A stretch of DNA of 64,000 nt from Micromonospora chaiyaphumensis. GTDB taxonomy: Bacteria; Actinomycetota; Actinomycetes; Mycobacteriales; Micromonosporaceae. Below, piece by piece: positions 45,285 through 54,061 of this stretch. The DNA is taken from contig NZ_FMCS01000008.1 of the NCBI RefSeq assembly GCF_900091435.1, positions 124,001 through 188,000 of the forward strand, read 5' to 3'. Every line of letters starts with the position of its first letter. The stretch's first letter is position 1. A program made the position numbers and the translations under genes. Under the pieces are notes generated by a model that did no database searches, was not told where the DNA came from, and worked only from the letters and a program-made list of their open reading frames with translations.

Positions 45285-45380
45285 CGCGCCGTCGATGATG
45301 TCACGGGCCGCCTTCCCGCAGGTTGGGCGGGGCGGGCGGGCCGTCGCGGCCGGGCGGCGGGGACCGGGCAGAATGTCCGG

Positions 45381-45893
45381 ATGAACGAGCTCGCGATCAC
45401 CGTCATCGGCCGGGACCGGCCGGGCATCGTGGCCGACGTCGCCGAGGCCCTCGCGCGGCTCGGTGCGAACCTCACCGACTCCACGATGACCCGGCTGCGG
45501 GGACACTTCGCGATGACCCTGATCTGCGTGGGCCCGGCCGCCGCCGACGTCGAGGCCGCCCTCGCCCCGCTCGCCGCCGAGGGGAAGCTGCTGGCCACCG
45601 TCCGTGCGGTCACCCCCGACGGGGAGACCGAGCCCACCGGCGAGCCGTACGTGCTGGCGGTGCACGGCGCGGACCGGATGGGCATCGTCGCGGCCATGAC
45701 CCGGGTGCTGGCCGACGCGGGCGGGAACGTGACCGACCTGAGCACCCGGCTGACCGGTTCGCTGTACGTGGTGGTCGCCGAGGTCGAGTTGCCGCCCGGT
45801 ACCGCCGACGAGGTGGCCGGCCGCCTCGCCCGTACGGCCGCGGACCTGGACGTCGGGGTCAGCCTCCGCCCGGCGGACACGGACCTGCTGTGA
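45381..45893 (+). CDS. Two-ACT-domain protein (GcvR-like)
   Basis: 170 aa with two ACT modules: LAITVIGRDRPGIVADVAEALARLGANLTDSTMTRLRGHFAMTLI and YVLAVHGADRMGIVAAMTRVLADAGGNVTDLSTRLTG. GRDRPGIV and GADRMGIV are the ligand-binding turns. Such proteins bind amino acids; GcvR represses glycine cleavage genes in Gram-negatives, but no glycine cleavage gene is here, so the ligand is unknown. Its stop overlaps def (GTGA). Confidence 0.88.
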   Translation: MNELAITVIGRDRPGIVADVAEALARLGANLTDSTMTRLRGHFAMTLICVGPAAADVEAALAPLAAEGKLLATVRAVTPDGETEPTGEPYVLAVHGADRMGIVAAMTRVLADAGGNVTDLSTRLTGSLYVVVAEVELPPGTADEVAGRLARTAADLDVGVSLRPADTDLL

Positions 45894-46453
45894 CGGCCGA
45901 GGAGTACGCCGGCCTGGGCGGCTGGACCCCGGAGAAGCTCGGCCTTCCCGGGGCCGTACGCGCCGTCGTGGCCGCGCCGGATCCGGTGCTCAGCCGGCCC
46001 GGCCCGGCGGTCGACCCGACCTCGGCCGAGGTGGTCCAGCTCGCCGCCGACCTGGTCGCCACCATGCGGGTGTCGCCGGGCTGCGTGGGCCTGGCCGCGC
46101 CGCAGGTCGGGGTGAGCGCCCAGGTGTTCGCGGTGGACGTGACGGGGCACCCGAAGGCGGTCACCGTGCACGGCGCCTTCGTGCTCTGCAACGCCACCGT
46201 GGTGGAGGCGAGCCGCTGGAAGGCCGGGCGGGAGGGCTGCATGTCGGTGCCCGACCTGACCGGCGACGTTAAGCGGGCCAGCCGCCTGGTGGTCGAGGGC
46301 GTGCTGCCGGGCAGCGGGGACCCGGTGCGGCTGGTGACCGACGGGTTCGAGGCGCGGGCGCTCCAGCACGAGATCGACCACTGCGCCGGCCTGCTCTTCC
46401 TCGACCGGGTGGCCGGGGCGCACGCGGTCTACCAGCGCAAGGTCTACCTCTGA
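45890..46453 (+). CDS. def: Peptide deformylase
   Basis: 187 aa. Removes the formyl group from new proteins. Seen: motif I GCVGLAAPQVG, motif II EGCMS (metal ligand Cys117), motif III HEIDHC (His160, Glu161, His164). GTG 45890 overlaps the ACT-gene stop. The N-terminus (EEYAGLGGWTPEKLGLPG) is slightly extended and divergent. The cell may carry other deformylases. Confidence 0.95.
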   Translation: MTAEEYAGLGGWTPEKLGLPGAVRAVVAAPDPVLSRPGPAVDPTSAEVVQLAADLVATMRVSPGCVGLAAPQVGVSAQVFAVDVTGHPKAVTVHGAFVLCNATVVEASRWKAGREGCMSVPDLTGDVKRASRLVVEGVLPGSGDPVRLVTDGFEARALQHEIDHCAGLLFLDRVAGAHAVYQRKVYL

Positions 46454-46583
46454 CCGGCCGTGGTCCGGCGGTGCCTGTCGGTGACCTCCGCCGTCCATTG
46501 TGGACCCGGGAGGGGCCGGGGCGAAGGGCCTCCGGCGCGTCGCGCCAGCGGGCCGGGCGTCGCGCCGTTACGGTGAACGCATC

Positions 46584-47330
46584 ATGCGTATGACGGTCGG
46601 CCCGCTGCCTCCCGCCGTGTACTGGCGGCGTCGAGCCGTCGTCTTCGGAGCCGGGCTGCTTTTCCTGATTGTCCTGCTCTATTCGTGCACCGGCCCCGAC
46701 CGGAACTCCGGCGCCCCCACGGGCAACCCGGGTGGGTCCCCGTCGGCCGCCGCGCCCGGCCCGACCGGTTCGCTGCTGACCCCGCAGTCCGGCAGCCCGT
46801 CGCCCACCCCGGGCGACTCGGGCGGCGGCAGCGGGACGAACGGCGGCAGCGGGACGAACAGCGGCGGCACGGGCACCGACAACGGCGGCGGCACGAGCGA
46901 CGGTGGCGCGCCGGCCGCCCCGGTGGTCGACGACGGCACCTGCGCCGACTCGGAGCTCCAGGTGACCCCGGTGGCGGTGCCGGCCACCGCGCAGCGCGGC
47001 ACGGTGGTCACCCTGCGCCTCAAGGTCAAGAACGTCTCGGAGCGCACGTGCAACCGGGACGTCGGGGCCGACCTCCAGGAGCTGTACATCAAGGCCGGCG
47101 CGAACCGGATCTGGTCCTCCGACACCTGCGGCACCGGCAAGGGCTCGGACCCGCAGTCGTTCACGCCGAACTTCGAGCGCTCCTACGAGCTCGGCTGGAA
47201 CGGCAAGCTGGACAGCCGCTGCGCCAACGGGGTGGCCAACGGCCAGTTCGCGCCGATCGGCACGTACCAGGTCTTCGCCCGGGTCGGCACCAAGCTCAGC
47301 GAGCCGGTGAAGCTGACGATCACCGGCTGA
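46584..47330 (+). CDS. Membrane-anchored extracytoplasmic protein with Ser/Gly/Thr linker
   Basis: 248 aa. One membrane helix (AVVFGAGLLFLIVLLYSC), then a ~90-residue linker rich in Gly, Ser, Thr and Pro with a GSGTNGGSGTNSGGTGT repeat, then a ~115-residue domain: CADSELQVTPVAVPATAQRGTVVTLRLKVKNVSERTCNRDVGADLQELYIKAGANRIWSSDTC...YELGWNGKLDSRCANG. Four cysteines suggest disulfides; the fold looks like an immunoglobulin-like sandwich. Start ATG 46584 (or 46590), after TACGGT at 46569-46574. Function unknown. Confidence 0.7.
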   Translation: MRMTVGPLPPAVYWRRRAVVFGAGLLFLIVLLYSCTGPDRNSGAPTGNPGGSPSAAAPGPTGSLLTPQSGSPSPTPGDSGGGSGTNGGSGTNSGGTGTDNGGGTSDGGAPAAPVVDDGTCADSELQVTPVAVPATAQRGTVVTLRLKVKNVSERTCNRDVGADLQELYIKAGANRIWSSDTCGTGKGSDPQSFTPNFERSYELGWNGKLDSRCANGVANGQFAPIGTYQVFARVGTKLSEPVKLTITG

Positions 47331-47335
47331 CCGGC

Positions 47336-48526
47336 TCAGACGTACCGCTCCAGGATGGACGCCTCGGCGAGGCGGGACAGCCCCTCGCGGACGCCCCGGG
47401 CGCGGGCGTCGCCCACCCCCTCGACGGCCTGCAGGTCCTCCACGGTGGCGCCCAGCAGCCGCTGGAGGCTGCCGAAGTGCACCACGAGCCGGTCGACCAC
47501 GGCCGCGGGCAGCCGGGGCACCTTGGCCAGCAGGCGGAACCCGCGCGGGCTCACGGCGGCGTCGAGCGCGTCGGAGGCGGACGGGTAGCCGATGGCCTTG
47601 GCCACGGCGACCAGGTCGATCAGCTCGGTGGCGCTGAGCAGGTCGAGCTCGACCAGGGCCTCGTCGAGGGTGCGCGACTTCCGGCCCACCGGCAGGTAGT
47701 CCCGGATGACCAGGGTGCGGTCGGCGTCCACGCCCGCCATCAGCTCGTCGAGCTGGAGGGCGAGCAGGCGGCCGTCGGTGCCCAGCTCAACGACGTAACC
47801 GGCGATCTCGTCGGCGATCCGGCGGACCATCTCCAGCCGCTGCACCACGGCCACGGCGTCGCGGACGGTGACGAGGTCCTCGATCTCCAGGGCGGAGAGC
47901 GTGCCGGAGACCTCGTCCAGCCGGAGCTTGTAGCGCTCGAGGGTGGCCAGCGCCTGGTTGGCCCGGGAGAGGATCGCCGCCGAGTCGTCCAGCACGTGCC
48001 GCTGGCCGTTGACGTAGAGGCTGATGATCCGCATCGACTGGCTGACCGAGATCACCGGGTAGCCGGTCTGCCGGGCGACCCGCTCGGCGGTGCGGTGCCG
48101 GGTGCCGGACTCCTCGGTGGGGATCGACGGGTCGGGCATGAGGTGCACCGCGGCCCGGACGATGCGGGTGCCGTCGCTGGAGAGCACCACGGCGCCGTCC
48201 ATCTTGCACAGCTCGCGGACCCGGGTCGCGGAGAACTCGACGTCGAGCGGGAAGCCGCCGGTGCAGATCTGCTCGACGATCTTGTCGTAGCCGAGCACGA
48301 TGAGCGCGCCCGTGCGGCCGCGCAGGATGCGCTCCAGACCGTCGCGCAGCGCGGTGCCCGGCGCCATGAGAGCGAGGTTGGCCCGCAACGGGTCGCCGCC
48401 GGCCCCGCCGACGCTTCCGGTGACGCTCACGCTGATGGCACGGGCGGGGGAGCCCACGGCGCCGGTGCGGGCGTGCGGCGTCGTCGCGGCGGGCTTGGTG
48501 GCATCGCGGTCGATCGGCACGGGCAC
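47336..48526 (-). CDS. disA: DNA integrity scanning diadenylate cyclase DisA
   Basis: 396 aa. Makes c-di-AMP and scans DNA. Seen: the cyclase domain with [13 protein letters not shown] (DGA 110-112) and [12 protein letters not shown] (RHR 143-145), a helical linker ([28 protein letters not shown]), and a C-terminal HhH DNA-binding domain ([29 protein letters not shown]). The first ~45 residues are Ala/Ser-rich and unlike the core. GTG 48526 is the longest start; GTG 48520 is 6 bases after TAGACT (minus strand 48532-48527) and may be the leaderless start. Directly downstream of radA. Confidence 0.96.
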   Translation of the reverse strand: MPVPIDRDATKPAATTPHARTGAVGSPARAISVSVTGSVGGAGGDPLRANLALMAPGTALRDGLERILRGRTGALIVLGYDKIVEQICTGGFPLDVEFSATRVRELCKMDGAVVLSSDGTRIVRAAVHLMPDPSIPTEESGTRHRTAERVARQTGYPVISVSQSMRIISLYVNGQRHVLDDSAAILSRANQALATLERYKLRLDEVSGTLSALEIEDLVTVRDAVAVVQRLEMVRRIADEIAGYVVELGTDGRLLALQLDELMAGVDADRTLVIRDYLPVGRKSRTLDEALVELDLLSATELIDLVAVAKAIGYPSASDALDAAVSPRGFRLLAKVPRLPAAVVDRLVVHFGSLQRLLGATVEDLQAVEGVGDARARGVREGLSRLAEASILERYV

Positions 48527-48662
48527 AGTCTACGGACTGCGGTGCGGTGGGTGCTCTCGTGGTTACTGTGATGTGTCACGATGTCCGGCTCCCCCGGTCG
48601 TCGACCCGCTGCGCCGGCTGTCCGGAATCGCCCGGCCGGTCCCGCCCCACGCCTACCGACCG

Positions 48663-50111
48663 TCACTCCGCCGACGCGCGGGCGGCAGCCTGAAGGGCGG
48701 CACGGACATCGGTGACCTCCGTCACCCGCATGTTCTCCGGGGCCACGCCACTGCTGCCCGGGCCGCAGCCGGGCGGTACGAGGGCCTGCCGGAAACCGAG
48801 CCGGGCCGCCTCGGCCAGCCGCCGCGGCACGGCACCCACGCGGCGTACCTCGCCGGTGAGACCGACCTCGCCGATGGCCACGAGCTGCGGGTTGAGGGCC
48901 AGGTTGAGCCCGCCGGAGGCGACCGCCAGCGCCACGGCCAGGTCGGCCGCCGGCTCGACCACCCGGATGCCGCCCACCGTGGCGGCGAAGACCTCGCGGT
49001 CGTGCAGCGTCAGCCGCTCGGTGCGGCGCTGGAGCACGGCGAGCACCATGGCCAGCCGGGCGCCGTCCAGCCCGGAGACCGTGCGCCGGGGGGAGCCGGC
49101 GACCGTGGCGCCGATGAGCGCCTGCACCTCGGTGACCAGGGCCCGCCGGCCCTCCATGGCCACCGTCACGCAGGTGCCCGGCACGGGCTCGGAGTAGCGG
49201 GTCAGGAAGAGGCCGGACGGGTCGGCAAGGCTGCTGATGCCGCCCTCGTGCATCTCGAAGCAGCCCACCTCGTCGGCCGCGCCGAACCGGTTCTTCACCC
49301 CGCGGACCATGCGCAGCGAGGAGTGCTTGTCGCCCTCGAAGTGCAGCACCACGTCGACCAGGTGCTCGAGCACCCGGGGGCCGGCGACCTGGCCGTCCTT
49401 GGTGACGTGCCCGACCAGCACGGTGGCGATGCCGCGCTCCTTGGCGACCGCGACCAGCGCTGCGGTGACCGCCCGGACCTGGGTGACCCCGCCCGGCACG
49501 CCCTCGGTGCCGGTGGTGGAGATGGTCTGCACCGAGTCGAGGACCAGCAGGCCCGGCTCGACCGCGTCGAGGTGCCCGAGGACCGCCGACAGGTCGCTCT
49601 CGGCGGCCAGGTAGAGCCGGTCGTGCAGGGTGCCCATCCGCTCGGCGCGCAGCCGCACCTGGCTGACCGACTCCTCGCCGCTCACCACCAGCGACGGGCT
49701 GCCCGCGTTGGCCGCCCACTGCTGGGCGACGTCGAGCAGCAGGGTCGACTTGCCGACCCCCGGCTCGCCGGCGAGCAGCACCACGGCGCCGGGAACCAGG
49801 CCGCCGCCGAGCACCCGGTCGAGCTCGCTGACCCCGGTGGCCCGGGCCCGGGCCGGCGCGGCGCTGATGGTGGCGATCGGGCGGGCCGGCTCGGCGGGCA
49901 TCCGGGAGCTGACCACCCGGCCGGAGACCAGCGGGCCGGTCACCGTGCACTCGACCACCGAACCCCACTCGCCGCACTCGGGGCAGCGCCCGACCCACTT
50001 GGGGGGCTGGTGGCCGCAGGCGTCGCACTCGTAGGCCGGGCGCGGCTCGCGGGCGGCGGCGCGGCCGCGGCCGGCGGTGGCGCGGGGGGAGGTCGATCGG
50101 GACGTGCTCAC
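48663..50111 (-). CDS. radA: DNA repair protein RadA
   Basis: 482 aa. RecA-like helicase acting on recombination intermediates. Seen: zinc finger YECDACGHQPPKWVGRCPECGEWG (Cys29, 32, 43, 46), Walker A GEPGVGKS (115-122), KNRFGAADEVGCFEM (RadA motif) and a C-terminal Lon-protease-like domain (VFAATVGGIRVVEPAADLAVALAVASGG). An N-terminal ~25-residue basic Ser/Arg extension precedes the zinc finger. radA is followed by disA after 136 bases, a neighbour pair common to many Gram-positives. Confidence 0.97.
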   Translation of the reverse strand: MSTSRSTSPRATAGRGRAAAREPRPAYECDACGHQPPKWVGRCPECGEWGSVVECTVTGPLVSGRVVSSRMPAEPARPIATISAAPARARATGVSELDRVLGGGLVPGAVVLLAGEPGVGKSTLLLDVAQQWAANAGSPSLVVSGEESVSQVRLRAERMGTLHDRLYLAAESDLSAVLGHLDAVEPGLLVLDSVQTISTTGTEGVPGGVTQVRAVTAALVAVAKERGIATVLVGHVTKDGQVAGPRVLEHLVDVVLHFEGDKHSSLRMVRGVKNRFGAADEVGCFEMHEGGISSLADPSGLFLTRYSEPVPGTCVTVAMEGRRALVTEVQALIGATVAGSPRRTVSGLDGARLAMVLAVLQRRTERLTLHDREVFAATVGGIRVVEPAADLAVALAVASGGLNLALNPQLVAIGEVGLTGEVRRVGAVPRRLAEAARLGFRQALVPPGCGPGSSGVAPENMRVTEVTDVRAALQAAARASAE

Positions 50112-50218
50112 CCCAGGACGCTAACCGGACCGTACGACGAAAGCCCACCCGGAAACGGCGACACCGCCGGCGTGGCGTCGGCCACGGCGGCGGTGCCGTC
50201 GAAAGAGTGGTCGGGCGG

Positions 50219-51028
50219 TCAGCTGTGGCCGCCGCCCTCGCTGCCGCCCTCCTCGAGGCCACCGGGGTGGCCGGCGCCACCCTCCTCGCGCGGCTGCACC
50301 ACGGGCGAGGGCGGCGCGGCCGGGGTCAGCGGGACGCCGACGGCCGCACCGGTCCTGATCACCTTGCCGTCGCCGAAGTCGAAGGTCAGGTTGACCGGCT
50401 GGCCGACGCGCAGGGCCTGGTTCAGGCCGACGAGCCGGAGAGCCTGCGGGCTGCTGGCGGTGAGCTGGACGTAACCCAGGGCCGGGATCTCGAACCGCGC
50501 CGGCTGGCCGGCCGGGGCCGAGCTCTCGGACGGCGACGGGTTGGCCGAGGCGGAGCCGCTGGCCGAGGGGGAGCCGCTGCCGGACGGCGACTCCTCGGTG
50601 CCGAGCGACTGGCTCGGCGAGGCGCTCGGGTCGGTCGCGGTGGGTGACGCGGAGGCCGGCTCGGTCGGCGAGCCGGTCGGGGTGGCCCCGCCGCTGCCCG
50701 CACCGGCGCCGCTGAGGACGACCTCCCGGGCGCTGTCGGTGGTGACGGTCACGGTCACCGGCTCGCGGCTGTCGTTGTAGAGCACGACGTTGACCTGCGC
50801 GTCGGCGCCGGCCTTGTAGCCCTCCGGGCCGGGGAACTCCAGGTAGAGACCGCGCACCTTGTAGAGGTTGTCGGGGGTCTGGACGTTGATGCCCTGCACC
50901 GACGGGATCTTGTTGGCCGTCTCGGCCACCTGGCCGGCGCCACACCCGGTCAGCAGCAGGCTCGCCGCCGCCGCCGTACCGGCCAGCAACAGGGCCGCCC
51001 GCCGGGAACCCCTGATCGAGCGCGTCAC
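50219..51028 (-). CDS. PCuAC-like lipoprotein (possible copper chaperone)
   Basis: 269 aa. Lipoprotein signal SLLLTGCGAG. First conserved part: NIQTPDNLYKVRGLYLEFPGPEGYKAGADAQVNVVLYNDSREPVTVTVTT (N is V in part); then a ~75-residue Ser/Pro/Ala linker; then RFEIPALGYVQLTASSPQALRLVGLNQALRVGQPVNLTFDFGDGKVIRTGAAVGVPL, which resembles the C-terminal strands of DUF461/PCuAC proteins. The copper-binding H(M)x10Mx21HxM pattern is not evident, so copper binding is doubtful. GTG 51028 with AGGAGG upstream. C-terminal tail Gly/Glu/His-rich. Confidence 0.65.
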   Translation of the reverse strand: MTRSIRGSRRAALLLAGTAAAASLLLTGCGAGQVAETANKIPSVQGINVQTPDNLYKVRGLYLEFPGPEGYKAGADAQVNVVLYNDSREPVTVTVTTDSAREVVLSGAGAGSGGATPTGSPTEPASASPTATDPSASPSQSLGTEESPSGSGSPSASGSASANPSPSESSAPAGQPARFEIPALGYVQLTASSPQALRLVGLNQALRVGQPVNLTFDFGDGKVIRTGAAVGVPLTPAAPPSPVVQPREEGGAGHPGGLEEGGSEGGGHS

Positions 51029-51169
51029 GTCGGTCCTCCTCGTCACGATCCCCACCCGGCCGGACGCCGGACACGGGGTGGCCATACCCGCGCAGACCGC
51101 GCTCCAGGGTAGTTGGAGCTGATCGAGGCCCGCACGCCGACCCGGTAATGCCACCTGCGAGGGGAAGGG

Positions 51170-52009
51170 TCAGACCACCCGACCGCTCGCCACCAGGAGC
51201 ACCACATCGATCAGCGCCACCACCATCACCGCCCGGAAGGCGGCCACCGGCCGGGCGCCGGCCCCGGTCGCCGTGCGTCCGGCGTACCAGCCGAGGGCCG
51301 GCACCCCGACGGCGGCGGCGACCGCCGCGAGCCCGGCCCACGACGGCCGCCCGGGCGGCCCGACGACCAGCGCGACCGTGGCCGCGAGGAGCAGCCCGGC
51401 GGCGGCCACCCGGCTGCCCGCCGCCCCCAGCCGGTGGGGCAGCCCCCGCACCCCGGTCCGCGCGTCGTCGGCCAGGTCCGGCAGCACGTTGGCGAAGTGC
51501 GCCCCGGCGCCGAGCAGTGCCGCGGCGGCGACCAGCCACACCGGGGGCGCGGGTGCGCCCGGCAGCGCCAGCACCACGAAGGCGGGCAGCGCGCCGAACG
51601 AGACCGCGTAGGGCAGCACCGAGACCGGGGTCGACTTCAGCGGCCAGTTGTAGAGCAGTGCCGAGACCAGGCCGAGAGTGGCGCAGAGCGCCGCCGCCGG
51701 ACCGGTGGCCAGCGCCAGCAGCGGCGTGGCCACGGCGGCCGGCACGGTGGCGCGGGCCAGGACCTGCCGCGAGACCGCGCCGGTGGTCACCGGCTTGTCG
51801 GTACGCCCCACCGTGGCGTCCCGGTCGGCGTCGATCAGGTCGTTGCTCCAGCCCACGGCGAGCTGGCTGGCCAGCACCGTGAGCGACACGGCGGCGACCC
51901 CGCCCGGCCCGTGCCCCACCGCCCGGGCGAGCAGCCCGGCCACCACGGTGACCGCGGCGGCCGGTTCCGGGTGGCTCGCCCTGACCAGCCCTAACACCGA
52001 CATCGACAT
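51170..52009 (-). CDS. UbiA-family prenyltransferase
   Basis: 279 aa, about nine membrane helices. Transfers a prenyl group to an aromatic acceptor. Seen: first Asp motif SNDLIDADRDATVGRTDKPV (NDxxDxxxD), YNWPLKSTPVSVLPYAVSFGALPAFV, and second Asp-rich loop NVLPDLADDARTGVRGLPHRLG. ATG 52009 or 52003; start 45 bases from the divergent methyltransferase. Its neighbours (methyltransferase, acyl-CoA dehydrogenase, type III PKS) suggest it prenylates a polyketide phenol or quinol rather than making menaquinone. Confidence 0.85.
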   Translation of the reverse strand: MSMSVLGLVRASHPEPAAAVTVVAGLLARAVGHGPGGVAAVSLTVLASQLAVGWSNDLIDADRDATVGRTDKPVTTGAVSRQVLARATVPAAVATPLLALATGPAAALCATLGLVSALLYNWPLKSTPVSVLPYAVSFGALPAFVVLALPGAPAPPVWLVAAAALLGAGAHFANVLPDLADDARTGVRGLPHRLGAAGSRVAAAGLLLAATVALVVGPPGRPSWAGLAAVAAAVGVPALGWYAGRTATGAGARPVAAFRAVMVVALIDVVLLVASGRVV

Positions 52010-52054
52010 AAGGGAAGTCTGGTCGTTACCGGGGAGTCGTGCCACGCTCGGTCC

Positions 52055-52810
52055 ATGCGAGACGCGGCCCCGGTGTCCACCCCGCCCCGGGTGCTGCCGC
52101 CCAACGATCCCCGCCAGTACGACGACCTGGCCGGCGAGTGGTGGCGACCGGGCGGCGCGTTCGCGATGCTGCACTGGCTGGCCCGGGCCCGCGCGGCCCT
52201 GGTGCCACCGGCGTCCGAACCGGACGATCTGCTGGTCGACCTGGGCTGCGGCGCCGGGCTGCTCGCCCCGCACCTGGCCGGCAAGGGCTACCGGCACGTC
52301 GGTGTGGACCTGACCCGTTCGGCCCTCGACCAGGCCGCCGAGCACGGCGTGACGGTGGTCCAGGGCGACGCCACCGCGGTTCCCCTCCCGGACGGCTGCG
52401 CCGCCGTGGTCTCCGCCGGCGAGCTGCTGGAACACGTGCCGGACTGGCGACGCGCGGTGGCCGAGGCGTGCCGGCTGCTGCGGCCCGGTGGCCTGCTGGT
52501 GCTCGACACCCTCAACGACACCCTGCTGGCCCGGCTCGTCGCCGTCGAGCTCGGCGAGCGGCTGCCGACCGTGCCGCGCGGCATCCACGATCCACGGTTG
52601 TTCGTGGACGCCCGTGCGCTGGTCGCCGAGTGCGCCCGGCACGGCGTGGCGTTGCGCCTTCGCGGGATCCGCCCCGAGCTGGGTGGCACGCTGACCTGGC
52701 TGCTGCGTCGGCTGAGCGGCGCCGACCGTCCCGTCCGGACGGAGCCGCGCATCGTGCCGACCTGGTCGACCGCGGTGCTCTACCAGGGCCGCGGGCACCG
52801 GAGCGGGTAG
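52055..52810 (+). CDS. UbiG-like SAM-dependent methyltransferase
   Basis: 251 aa. Seen: YDDLAGEWWRPGGAFAMLHWLARAR (typical of UbiG-like O-methyltransferases), LLVDLGCGAGLLAPHLAGKGYRHVGVDLT, VVSAGELLEHVPDWRRAVAEACRLLRPGGLLVLDTLN. Probably O-methylates a hydroxyl of the polyketide-derived ring in this locus. It is followed after 43 bases by the acyl-CoA dehydrogenase gene with the ribosome site GAAGGGG. Function inferred from family and context. Confidence 0.82.
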   Translation: MRDAAPVSTPPRVLPPNDPRQYDDLAGEWWRPGGAFAMLHWLARARAALVPPASEPDDLLVDLGCGAGLLAPHLAGKGYRHVGVDLTRSALDQAAEHGVTVVQGDATAVPLPDGCAAVVSAGELLEHVPDWRRAVAEACRLLRPGGLLVLDTLNDTLLARLVAVELGERLPTVPRGIHDPRLFVDARALVAECARHGVALRLRGIRPELGGTLTWLLRRLSGADRPVRTEPRIVPTWSTAVLYQGRGHRSG

Positions 52811-52853
52811 CGGGGGCCGCCCGGGGTAAAGGGGACGCCGAGAAGGGGGCTAC

Positions 52854-54020
52854 ATGACTGTGCACGCGCTGGAGGCGGCCCGCAGGCTGGCGCCGCGACT
52901 GGCCGCCCGCGCGGCCGACCACGACCGGGACGGCTCGTTCCCGGTCGACGACTTCGCCGACCTCCGGGAGGCCGGCCTCTTCGGGCTGATGGTGCCGCGC
53001 GAGCTGGGCGGCCTGGGTGCCAGCTTCGCCGAGTACGCGGCCGTCGCCACCGAGCTGGCCCGCGGCAACGGCGCGACGGCACTGGTGTTCAACATGCACG
53101 CCTCGGTCACCGGCGCGCTGGGCGCGGTGACCGAGGAACTGGCCGAGGCGCTCGGCGTACCGGACGAGGCGCTGGCCGCTCGGGACCGGCTGCTCCGCGC
53201 GGCGGCCGAGGGCGCCTGGTACGCGGTGGCCATGAGCGAGCGTGGCGCCGGCGCTCGGCTCTCCCAGCTCAGCACGGTCTACGAGGCGGTCGAGGGTGGC
53301 TGGCACCTCAAGGGCAGCAAGACGTTCTGCTCCGGCGCGGGCCACCCGGACGGCTACCTGGTGGCCGCCCGCAGCGCCACCGACCAGTCGGTGGTCTCCC
53401 AGTTCCTGGTCCCGGCCGGCGAGGGGATCACGGTCGAGCCCACCTGGGACTCGCTGGGCATGCGCGCCACCTCCTCGCACGACCTGCACCTGGACGTGAC
53501 CGTCCCGGCCGACCGGCTGCTCGGTGGGGTGGAGGGGTTGGCCCTGGTGGTCGCCCAGCTCATGCCGCACTGGCTGGTGGCCAGCTACGCGGCCGTCTAC
53601 GTCGGGGTGGCCCGGGCCTCGATCGACGCCGCCGCCGAGCACCTGAACGCGCGCAACCTGGCCGGCCTGCCCGCGGTCCGGGCCCGGCTGGGCCGGGCGG
53701 ACGCGGCCGCCGCGGCGGCCGAGCTGGTGGTCGCCGAGGCCGCCCGCCGGGTGGACGAGGCGCCCGGCGACGCGGAGACCAACCGCTGGGTGTGGCGGGC
53801 CAAGCTGCTCGCCGGCACCACGGCCGCCGACGTGGCGGCGTCCATGCTGGAGGCCGCCGGCACCTCGGCCACCCGGCGGGGGCATCCGCTGGAGCGGCTC
53901 TACCGGGACGCCCGGTGCGGCTCGCTGCACCCGGCCACCTCGGACGTCTGCGCCGACTGGCTCGGCATCGCCGCTCTCGGCGGCGACCCGGACCGCGACG
54001 GCTCGACGCCTCGTTGGTGA
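52854..54020 (+). CDS. Acyl-CoA dehydrogenase family protein
   Basis: 388 aa. FAD-dependent family fold: DLREAGLFGLMVPRELGGLGASFAEYAAVATELARGNGATALVFNMHASV, AVAMSERGAGARLSQLSTVYEAVEGGWHLKGSKTFCSGAGHPDGYLVAAR, and a helical C-terminal domain with KLLAGTTAADVAASMLEAAGTSATRRGHPLERLYRDAR. The classical catalytic Glu is not obvious; the DARCGSLHPATSD end fits the DszC/isobutylamine-hydroxylase-like subgroup as well as dehydrogenases. In this locus it could desaturate a starter or oxidise the ring. Start ATG 52854. Confidence 0.85.
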   Translation: MTVHALEAARRLAPRLAARAADHDRDGSFPVDDFADLREAGLFGLMVPRELGGLGASFAEYAAVATELARGNGATALVFNMHASVTGALGAVTEELAEALGVPDEALAARDRLLRAAAEGAWYAVAMSERGAGARLSQLSTVYEAVEGGWHLKGSKTFCSGAGHPDGYLVAARSATDQSVVSQFLVPAGEGITVEPTWDSLGMRATSSHDLHLDVTVPADRLLGGVEGLALVVAQLMPHWLVASYAAVYVGVARASIDAAAEHLNARNLAGLPAVRARLGRADAAAAAAELVVAEAARRVDEAPGDAETNRWVWRAKLLAGTTAADVAASMLEAAGTSATRRGHPLERLYRDARCGSLHPATSDVCADWLGIAALGGDPDRDGSTPRW

Positions 54021-54061
54021 AGCGTGGGGTTGGGGGACGAGAGGTGGGGGACGTGGGGGAC